A stretch of 36,250 bases of DNA from a bacterium (lineage in GTDB: Bacteria; Elusimicrobiota; Elusimicrobia; UBA1565; UBA9628), in contig JAJZQS010000018.1 of NCBI GenBank assembly GCA_021806745.1, positions 1 to 36,250 on the forward strand. Direction: 5' to 3'. Position 1 is the stretch's first letter. Each line of letters opens with the position of its first letter. The translations under genes were made by a program, and so were the position numbers. Shown here in pieces: positions 31,377 to 36,250 of the stretch. The notes beneath the pieces were generated by a model. It ran no database searches. It had not been told where the DNA came from and saw only the letters and a list, made by a program, of their open reading frames with translations.

Positions 31377-31382
31377 TACAAT
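31377..31382 (+). promoter_or_regulatory. -10 element TACAAT before the first GT9 gene
   Basis: TACAAT overlaps an ATG at 31381, so transcription should begin near the in-frame ATG at 31390, seven bases downstream (TACAAT-GCCCGGC-ATG). This decides the start of the gene. It lies 40 bases from the divergent TATAAT. Confidence 0.5.
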
Positions 31383-31389
31383 GCCCGGC

Positions 31390-32451
31390 ATGGCCGAGGG
31401 GGTGGGCAAGAGGCTTGAGCGGGCCGGGAAGGCGGCGCTGCGCGCGGCGCTGGGAGCGCTTCTTCCCGCGCCGCCGCGGGCCGCCCCCGCGGCGGACCCG
31501 GCCTCGGTGAGGCGCGTGCTGGCGGTGCGCCACGACGCGCGGCTGGGCAATCTTCTGCTTCTGACGCCGGCGCTCGCCGTTCTCAGGCGATCCTTCCCGA
31601 ACGCGAGAATCGAGGTGCTGCTGTCGGACCGCTACGGCGACGCTCTGCTCCATAACCCGAGCGTCGACGCGATCTTGACCGCGCGCTCCCTGCCGGGTCT
31701 GCGCGCGCGCGGCTACGACCTCGCCGTCGATTTTTCCGCCCAGCAGGCCTTCTCGCTGTCGAGCGCGGCCTGGACGGCGTGGTCGGGCGCGCCTCGCCGC
31801 GTGGGCTTCGAGCGCGGCGACGCGGCGAGATTTCTCAACGCGCTCGTGCCGGTGCCCGCCGAGCGCGCGCACGAGACGGCCAACCTGGCGCGCCTGGCGC
31901 GCGCGGCCGCGCCGGGCGCGCCGCCGCTGTCGCCGCAAGACCTGCGGCCGCTCTGGTTTTTCGCGCCCGGCGAGCGCGAGGAGGGCGCGCGGACCTGGCG
32001 CGGCTGGGGACTCGACGAAAATTCCGTGGCGCTGTTTCTGGGCGCGCGCGCGGAAAAGCGCCTGCCGCCGGAGTGGTTCCTGTCGCTGGCCGAGCGGCTG
32101 GCCGAGTCCGGACGGCGCGTCGCGCTCATGGTCGGTCCGGCCGAGGCCGAGCTTCTGCGCGGGCGCGCGATCGCGCGCGGCGTCGTGGTCGCTGCGCAAA
32201 CGCCTCTGCGCGCGTTCGCGGCCGCCATCGCGGGCGCGCGCGCCGTGCTCACCGCCGACACCGGCCCCATGCACCTGGCCGTGGCCGTGGGAACGCCGAC
32301 CGTGGAGCTGTTCAGCCACACCGAGCCCTGGCGCTTTGGCTACGCGCACCTGCCCGGCCACATGGTGCTCGACTGCGCCGGACGCCATCCCTCCGTGGAG
32401 GAGGCGTGGTCGGCGCTGGCCGCGGTTCTGGCGCGGCCGCGCGGCGCCTAA
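31390..32451 (+). CDS. GT9 glycosyltransferase (heptosyltransferase-like)
   Basis: A 353-residue GT-B enzyme of family GT9. The N-terminal domain begins VRRVLAVRHDARLGNLLLLTPAL, the family's R-x-D-x-x-G-D-type loop, followed by LRRSFPNARIEVLLSDRYGD. The C-terminal sugar-nucleotide domain has ALFLGARAEKRLPPEWFLSLAE, LMVGPAEAELL and the binding motif LTADTGPMHLAVAVGTPTVELFSHTEPW. Such enzymes add heptose or a related sugar to lipopolysaccharide core on the cytoplasmic face. A basic N-terminal region of about 30 residues could lie on the membrane. It converges on the next gene with a four-base overlap. Confidence 0.88.
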   Translation: MAEGVGKRLERAGKAALRAALGALLPAPPRAAPAADPASVRRVLAVRHDARLGNLLLLTPALAVLRRSFPNARIEVLLSDRYGDALLHNPSVDAILTARSLPGLRARGYDLAVDFSAQQAFSLSSAAWTAWSGAPRRVGFERGDAARFLNALVPVPAERAHETANLARLARAAAPGAPPLSPQDLRPLWFFAPGEREEGARTWRGWGLDENSVALFLGARAEKRLPPEWFLSLAERLAESGRRVALMVGPAEAELLRGRAIARGVVVAAQTPLRAFAAAIAGARAVLTADTGPMHLAVAVGTPTVELFSHTEPWRFGYAHLPGHMVLDCAGRHPSVEEAWSALAAVLARPRGA

Positions 32452-32855
32452 CGCCCGTCCGTCTTCGCTTCGGGCTCGACTTGCGACGCCCAGCGCTCCA
32501 GCCACCGCGCGGCCGCGACCGCGCGCTCGCGCTCGCGCGCGACGAACTCGGGCTCCACGCCCTTCTTGGGCTTGCCCCCGGCGGCGTAGTAGCGCTTGAC
32601 CGACCACAGCCACTCGGTCAGGCACTGCAGGTCGGCGGCGTATTGGCGCGGGGTCTTGGCGTAGTTGAGCGCCCTCCCGCCCGCGGCGACGGGGCACGAC
32701 CACTGGTCGGGCGGCAGTTTGGCGTTGTCGCCGTAGGTGGTGAGCAGGGCGGTGTTCTTGCGCTCGTCGAGCGGCGCGGCCTGGTCTTGGGCGGCGGCGG
32801 CGCGCACGGCGGGGACGAAAGCCAGCACGGCGGCGGCAAGCAGCAGCGGGCGCAT
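32448..32855 (-). CDS. Small secreted protein, unknown
   Basis: The protein has 135 residues with a signal peptide MRPLLLAAAVLAFVPAVRAAA. The mature part has two Cys (QWSCPVAAGG and DLQCLTEWLW) that could form a disulphide, and a helical, charged C-terminus (EFVARERERAVAAARWLERWA). No family is recognised. The start at 32855 has a ribosome binding site GGAGG (32860-32864). A second in-frame ATG at 32876 sits five bases after CACAAT and could be used leaderlessly; it adds MPLPGGS. It converges with the GT9 gene. Confidence 0.7.
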   Translation of the reverse strand: MRPLLLAAAVLAFVPAVRAAAAQDQAAPLDERKNTALLTTYGDNAKLPPDQWSCPVAAGGRALNYAKTPRQYAADLQCLTEWLWSVKRYYAAGGKPKKGVEPEFVARERERAVAAARWLERWASQVEPEAKTDGR

Positions 32856-32881
32856 GGAGCCTCCAGGAAGCGGCATGCCCG

Positions 32882-32887
32882 ATTGTG
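32882..32887 (-). promoter_or_regulatory. -10-like CACAAT before the small secreted protein gene
   Basis: On the minus strand CACAAT-CGGGC-ATG(32876), with GGAGG and the second ATG (32855) 16 bases further on. The transcript could serve both a leaderless and a Shine-Dalgarno start. Confidence 0.4.
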
Positions 32888-32975
32888 GCCGTTTTTCCGG
32901 GCGCCGTCAACGGCGCCGCGTCTTGCCGACGCGCGCGCGGCGCGCTAAACTGGACGCGTCGGGGGGAGGCGAGGC

Positions 32976-33581
32976 ATGAATAGGCGCGGATCGATCCATC
33001 TGGTCTTGCTGGCGGCGTTGGGGCTCGTCGCCGTGGGCGCGGTCTTGTGGGGAGTGGGCGACTACAACGACATGGTCGCGCGCAACGAGGAGGTCAGCAA
33101 GTCCTGGTCCGTGGTCGAGAGCCAATACCAGCGGCGCATGGACTTGATTCCGAACCTGGTCGAGACGGTCAAGGGGACGGCGGGCTTCGAGAAATCCACG
33201 CTCAAGGCCGTGGTCGAGGCGCGCTCGCGCGCGGGCGAACTGACCCCCACCCGGGAAACGCTCGACGATCCGGCGAGCTTTCGCAAGTTCGAGGACGCTC
33301 AATCCCACCTGAGCTCGGCGCTGTCGCGCCTGCTCGTGGTCATGGAGCGCTATCCGGACATCCGCTCCAGCCAAGCCTACCGCGAACTGCTCGCCCAACT
33401 GGAAGGCACCGAGAACGCGATCCAGTCCGCGCGCCAGGACTACAACGCCGCCGCGCAGGGCTACAACACGCGCATCAAGATGTTTCCGGACAAGCTCGTG
33501 GCCGACTACGGCCGTTTCAAGGAACGGCCCTATTTCTCGGCCGCGCCGCAGTCCGCACGGGCGCCGGAGGTGAAATTCTAG
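32976..33581 (+). CDS. lemA: LemA family protein
   Basis: A 201-residue protein with an N-terminal membrane helix (IHLVLLAALGLVAVGAVLWGV) and the LemA helical bundle. Signatures are YNDMVARNEEVSKSWSVVESQYQRRMDLIPNLVETVKG, here at residues 30-65, then FEKSTLKAVVEARSRA and the C-terminal ARQDYNAAAQGYNTRIKMFP. LemA proteins are membrane-anchored with a largely extracytoplasmic bundle; their function is unsettled. Unlike most genes nearby it has a leader: TAAACT at 32946-32951 and a GGGGGAGG ribosome binding site. It converges with the next gene, overlapping by four bases. Confidence 0.92.
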   Translation: MNRRGSIHLVLLAALGLVAVGAVLWGVGDYNDMVARNEEVSKSWSVVESQYQRRMDLIPNLVETVKGTAGFEKSTLKAVVEARSRAGELTPTRETLDDPASFRKFEDAQSHLSSALSRLLVVMERYPDIRSSQAYRELLAQLEGTENAIQSARQDYNAAAQGYNTRIKMFPDKLVADYGRFKERPYFSAAPQSARAPEVKF

Positions 33582-34594
33582 GCCGCGGCCCAGGGCTTGA
33601 GGCGGGCCAGGTGCGCGCTCAGCGCCGCCCAGGCCTCGTCGACGCTCGTCTTCTGCACGTTGTCCCAGTCCGGCGCGACGACGCCGCCGTGGCGCGCGCC
33701 GCGAGGCCGCCAGACCGTCTCGGTGTAGCCCTCGTAGAAGGCGAAAGTCGCCGCGCCCACCGCCGCGGCCAGGTGGGTGGTGGAGGTGAGGCTGCCGATG
33801 AGCAGCCCGCAGCGGCGCGCGACGCCCGCGACCACGCCCAGGCGCGCTCCGTGCAGCACCGGCGCGGGCCGGCGCAGCGCGCGCGCCACCGACTCGACGG
33901 CCGCCCGCTCGCCGGGGCCGGCCAGAAACACCAGGCGCAGGTCCGGCTCGGCGGCCTCCAGGCGCCGGCAGAGCTCGGCCAGGCGCTCCAGCGGCCACAG
34001 CGACGGCGCGCGGCCGAGGTTGCCCGGATGCACGAGCGCGCGCGGCCCCGCGCCGGCGCACAGGCGCGCGAGCGCGGCGTCGGCCTCGGCCTGGTCGGCG
34101 TCGGGCACGCGCAGTTCCAGCTCCGGGCTGCCGGCCGCGCCGATGGCGGCGATCAGGCGCGCCATGCGCTCGCCGACGTGCTCGCGCTCGCCGGCGGCCG
34201 GCACGCGCCAGTCAAAGAGCGCGCGCCCGCGCGGCTTGTCGAACGAGAGCTTGCGTCGCGCGCGCGTGGCGCGCGCCAGCCAAAACGAGGTGGTGGAGTC
34301 GGCCGAGTTGAGGTCCACGGTCAAGTCCTCCCGGCCGCCCAGAGCCAGCGCGGCGGCCAGGCGCAGGTGCGCGCCGAACTCGCCGGGGCGGCCGACGGTC
34401 AGGCCCTCGTCGATGAACGGGATCAGGGGCAGCACCTCGGCCGCGCGCGCGCCCACGATCAGGCGCAGTCGCGCGCGGGGATGGCGCCGACGCAGCGCGC
34501 GCAAAAACGGCGTGGCCACGATCACGTCGCCCAGACGCCCGACATACAGGCAGGTGGCGCGCGCCACGGGGGCATCGTCGACCGCGGAGGACAT
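33578..34594 (-). CDS. GT9 glycosyltransferase (heptosyltransferase-like), second copy
   Basis: A 338-residue GT9 enzyme. The N-terminal YVGRLGDVIVATPFLRALRRRHP carries the conserved R-x-GD motif, DLTVDLNSADSTTSFWLA follows, and the C-terminal donor site is ALVHPGNLGRAPSLWPLERLAEL, LVFLAGPGERA and LIGSLTSTTHLAAAVGAATFAFYEG. In the last motif Ser-Thr-Thr-His replaces the usual Asp-Ser/Thr-Gly-x-x-H. It is only distantly similar to the other GT9 in this window. It probably builds cell-envelope glycan. ATG 34594 is six bases after a perfect TATAAT. Confidence 0.88.
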   Translation of the reverse strand: MSSAVDDAPVARATCLYVGRLGDVIVATPFLRALRRRHPRARLRLIVGARAAEVLPLIPFIDEGLTVGRPGEFGAHLRLAAALALGGREDLTVDLNSADSTTSFWLARATRARRKLSFDKPRGRALFDWRVPAAGEREHVGERMARLIAAIGAAGSPELELRVPDADQAEADAALARLCAGAGPRALVHPGNLGRAPSLWPLERLAELCRRLEAAEPDLRLVFLAGPGERAAVESVARALRRPAPVLHGARLGVVAGVARRCGLLIGSLTSTTHLAAAVGAATFAFYEGYTETVWRPRGARHGGVVAPDWDNVQKTSVDEAWAALSAHLARLKPWAAA

Positions 34595-34600
34595 GCGGAT

Positions 34601-34606
34601 ATTATA
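34601..34606 (-). promoter_or_regulatory. Consensus -10 TATAAT, six bases before the second GT9 gene
   Basis: On the minus strand TATAAT-ATCCGC-ATG. There is no ribosome binding site. It lies 38 bases from the divergent CATAAT of the next gene. Confidence 0.6.
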
Positions 34607-34644
34607 CGGCAGAGCGCCGCGACCCTTCGCGCCCGCGACGGCGT

Positions 34645-34650
34645 CATAAT
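34645..34650 (+). promoter_or_regulatory. -10 element CATAAT, six bases before the HGSNAT-like gene
   Basis: CATAAT-TGTAGG-ATG(34657). The hexamer matches 5 of 6 consensus positions. An alternative reading uses GGATGGAG as a ribosome binding site for an in-frame ATG at 34666. Confidence 0.5.
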
Positions 34651-34656
34651 TGTAGG

Positions 34657-35757
34657 ATGGAGGCGATGAACGCTCCGGTGCGCCGCCTGCGCGCGCTCGA
34701 CGTCTTTCGCGGCGTCACGGTCGCGGGGATGATCGTGGTCAACTGCCCGGGCTCGGCGGCCATCTACCCGGCCTTCGACCACGCGCCCTGGAACGGGCTG
34801 ACGCTGGCCGACCTGGTGTTTCCGTCCTTCCTGGTGATTTTGGGCGTGTCGGCGGCGTTGGCGCACGCGGCGCGGCGCGCGCGCGGCCAGAGCGTCGGGC
34901 AAATCGAGCGCCACGCCGCGGCCCGCGCGCTGGGACTGTTCGCGTTCGGCCTGCTCGTGGACGCGTTCGTGTTCCGCGAGCCCGGCGGCGGCATCCGCTG
35001 GCTCGGGGTGCTTCAGCGCATCGCGCTGTGCTCGCTGGCAACCTCGGCGTTTCTGGTCATCGACCGTCCCCGGGCCGAGCCGTGGGCGGCGGCGCTGCTG
35101 CTGCTCTTCTACTGGTGGCTGCTCGCGCGCCACTCGGCGCCGGGCTATCGCCCCGGCGACCTGACGCCGGCGGGCAACCTGGCCTCGTGGCTGGACCGCC
35201 GGCTGATGCGCGGGCACATGATGACGCCGGTGCAAGACCCCGAGGGACTGCTCAGCACGCTTCCGGCTTTCGCCACCGCACTGCTGGGCCTTGTCGCCGG
35301 CCGCCGGCTGTTGTCGGCGCGGGCCGACCCCGCGGCGGCGGAGCGCCTGGGCGCGTTGGGCCTGGGACTGGCGGCGCTCGGCTGGGCGTGGAGCGCGGCG
35401 TTTCCGTTCAACAAGCATCTGTGGACGAGTTCCTACGCGCTGACGGCGGGCGGGCTTGCGCTGGCGGGACTGGCCGCGTGCCTGCGCGCCTTCGGCGAGC
35501 AGCCGCCGCGCGCCGTCGCGCCGCTGGAGGCCTTGGGCCGGCACGCGCTGGCGGCCTACGCGCTCTCGGGCCTGGCCTACGGCCTGCTGGCGCATCTGCC
35601 CGCGCCGGGAGCGGCCAGCCTGCGCGCGCGGCTGCTCGCGGCGTTGTTCGGCGCGCTGGCGCCGCGCGCGGCGTCGCTGGCGTTCGCCGTGTCCTTCGCG
35701 GCGCTGTCGGCGCTGGTCGCGCGCGGCGGCGAGTTCGTCTTGGGCCGAAAGACCTAG
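34657..35757 (+). CDS. HGSNAT-like membrane acyltransferase (DUF5009/YeiB-like)
   Basis: A 366-residue polytopic membrane protein. The N-terminal RALDVFRGVTVAGMIVVNCPG and PWNGLTLADLVFPSFLVILGVS are the signature of the heparan-alpha-glucosaminide N-acetyltransferase family; LRWLGVLQRIALCSL-like GIRWLGVLQRIALC follows, and about ten membrane helices are visible. Family members acetylate sugars across a membrane, and a glycan substrate would fit the flanking GT9 gene. No active-site His can be assigned with certainty. It is divergent from the second GT9 gene with a 62-base shared promoter region. Confidence 0.85.
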   Translation: MEAMNAPVRRLRALDVFRGVTVAGMIVVNCPGSAAIYPAFDHAPWNGLTLADLVFPSFLVILGVSAALAHAARRARGQSVGQIERHAAARALGLFAFGLLVDAFVFREPGGGIRWLGVLQRIALCSLATSAFLVIDRPRAEPWAAALLLLFYWWLLARHSAPGYRPGDLTPAGNLASWLDRRLMRGHMMTPVQDPEGLLSTLPAFATALLGLVAGRRLLSARADPAAAERLGALGLGLAALGWAWSAAFPFNKHLWTSSYALTAGGLALAGLAACLRAFGEQPPRAVAPLEALGRHALAAYALSGLAYGLLAHLPAPGAASLRARLLAALFGALAPRAASLAFAVSFAALSALVARGGEFVLGRKT

Positions 35758-35776
35758 ATCGGCGCGGGACTCGCGG

Positions 35777-35839
35777 CTCTCGTGCGCGCGCCGGCGGCGC
35801 GTCAGACTCCCTCAAGCCCGGGGATGTCGCGCACGAGAG
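35777..35839 (+). promoter_or_regulatory. 12-base inverted repeat covering the RBS of the protease gene
   Basis: CTCTCGTGCGCG (35777-35788) and CGCGCACGAGAG (35828-35839) are perfect complements 39 bases apart. The right arm includes the purine-rich sequence ahead of the ATG at 35849. If both arms are in the mRNA, pairing would hide the ribosome binding site; as DNA it could be a two-arm operator. Confidence 0.5.
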
Positions 35840-35848
35840 GTGCGGAGC

Positions 35849-36250
35849 ATGGACACGCGGGCATGGTTGAAGACGGGTTTGGTGCTGGTGCTGGCGGTCG
35901 CGGCGCGGGCGCAGACGCAAGGGCGCAGGCTGATCGTGACCTTCGCCGACGGCGCGGACGCGGCGGCGCGGGCGGGCGCCGCGAAAGCCTTGGGCATGAC
36001 GGTCAGAGACGACCTCGGCGACATCGGCGTGGAGGTGCTCGAGTCCAAGAGCCCCTTCAGCGCGCAGGAGGCCGAGGCGGCGAGATCCCTGCCCGGAGTG
36101 GCCGGCGTGGAGCAAGACGTCTACCGCAACTGGCTGCTGGACGCTCCCGGCTCCTTCCAGGAACTGCCCGCGCTCGACGCGGGCGCGCTGCGCGCCTCGC
36201 TGAGCGCGGCCTTGCGCGCCCAGCGCGCGGCGGCCGCGCGCGGCGGCGGG
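35849..36250 (+). CDS. Secreted subtilisin-like (S8) protease, N-terminal part, cut by window end
   Basis: The frame runs open to the last base, giving 134 residues. It starts with a signal peptide (TGLVLVLAVAARAQ) and continues as an inhibitor-I9-type propeptide: RRLIVTFADGADAAARAGAA, then VRDDLGDIGVEVLE, then ARSLPGVAGVEQDVYRNWL. This beta-alpha-beta prodomain with a final VxxVEQD is typical of subtilases, where it helps folding and blocks the active site. The catalytic domain lies beyond the window, so the protease call rests on the prodomain alone. The start is preceded by a purine-rich GAGAGG/CGGAG region inside an inverted repeat. Confidence 0.7.
   Translation, partial: MDTRAWLKTGLVLVLAVAARAQTQGRRLIVTFADGADAAARAGAAKALGMTVRDDLGDIGVEVLESKSPFSAQEAEAARSLPGVAGVEQDVYRNWLLDAPGSFQELPALDAGALRASLSAALRAQRAAAARGGG

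Noticed and set aside
1-36250. tRNA, rRNA, CRISPR arrays, insertion sequences or riboswitches
   Set aside because: No cloverleaf, spaced repeat array, transposase or terminal inverted repeats were seen by eye; a tRNA or covariance-model scan would be needed to exclude small RNAs.

Overview
This is a very GC-rich, densely coded bacterial window with about 32 genes and no gene-free stretch longer than about 150 bases. The host looks Gram-negative: there is a 16-stranded-type porin ending in an aromatic residue, two heptosyltransferase-like GT9 enzymes and a periplasmic phosphate-binding protein. Several secreted or membrane proteins carry a signal peptide followed by a long Ala/Pro-rich low-complexity stretch. 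Together with the GC content this reminds me of metagenomic Elusimicrobiota, but that is an impression, not a proof. No rRNA, tRNA, CRISPR array or insertion sequence was seen.

Region 1 (about 1.9-13.2 kb) is a complete phosphate-starvation (Pho) cluster. On the minus strand, in transcription order, it holds phoB, phoR, a DcaP-like porin, pstS, pstC, pstA, pstB and phoU. Diverging from phoB on the plus strand is an operon of a DUF47/PhoU-like protein, the low-affinity transporter pit, an unknown gene and a Mug-type DNA glycosylase. Three intergenic sites share the 17-base core CGTCACGCGTTCGTCAC, hexamers repeated every 11 bases, and are very likely PhoB operators. They lie before pstS, before the porin and before the DUF47-pit operon. 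A textbook terminator hairpin sits inside the first 31 codons of pstC, apparently to set the pstS:pstCAB ratio. At the left edge are a truncated HEAT-repeat protein and a secreted CHAP-like hydrolase.

Region 2 (13.2-17.3 kb) has an AAA_14/DUF4143 ATPase with its own AT-rich promoter (probably acquired), then divergent sixA and CYTH-phosphatase genes, and a GT-C membrane glycosyltransferase.

Region 3 (17.3-29 kb) is the most unusual. A tightly packed minus-strand operon encodes a 1209-residue fusion (signal peptide, Ala-rich linker, 12-TM MFS domain, thymidylate-kinase-like domain, DUF2252 domain), an ApaH-like metallophosphatase, a second MFS protein paralogous to the fused one, and polyphosphate kinase Ppk1. 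Nearby are another MFS protein, a secreted protein with ADP-ribosyltransferase-like motifs, and a secreted Lys-rich protein with a C-terminal membrane anchor. With CYTH and SixA next door and the Pho regulon on the same contig, this suggests a phosphate/polyphosphate neighbourhood containing an undescribed fused transporter-kinase.

Region 4 (29-36.25 kb) holds a RecQ helicase without the winged-helix domain, an enoyl-CoA hydratase-family protein, two GT9 glycosyltransferases, a small secreted protein, LemA, an HGSNAT-like acyltransferase, and the start of a secreted subtilisin-like protease cut by the window edge.

A recurring pattern runs through regions 2-4. Many genes have a -10-like hexamer (TANNNT or close) ending 5-7 bases before the start codon, with no ribosome binding site. 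This is the signature of leaderless transcripts.
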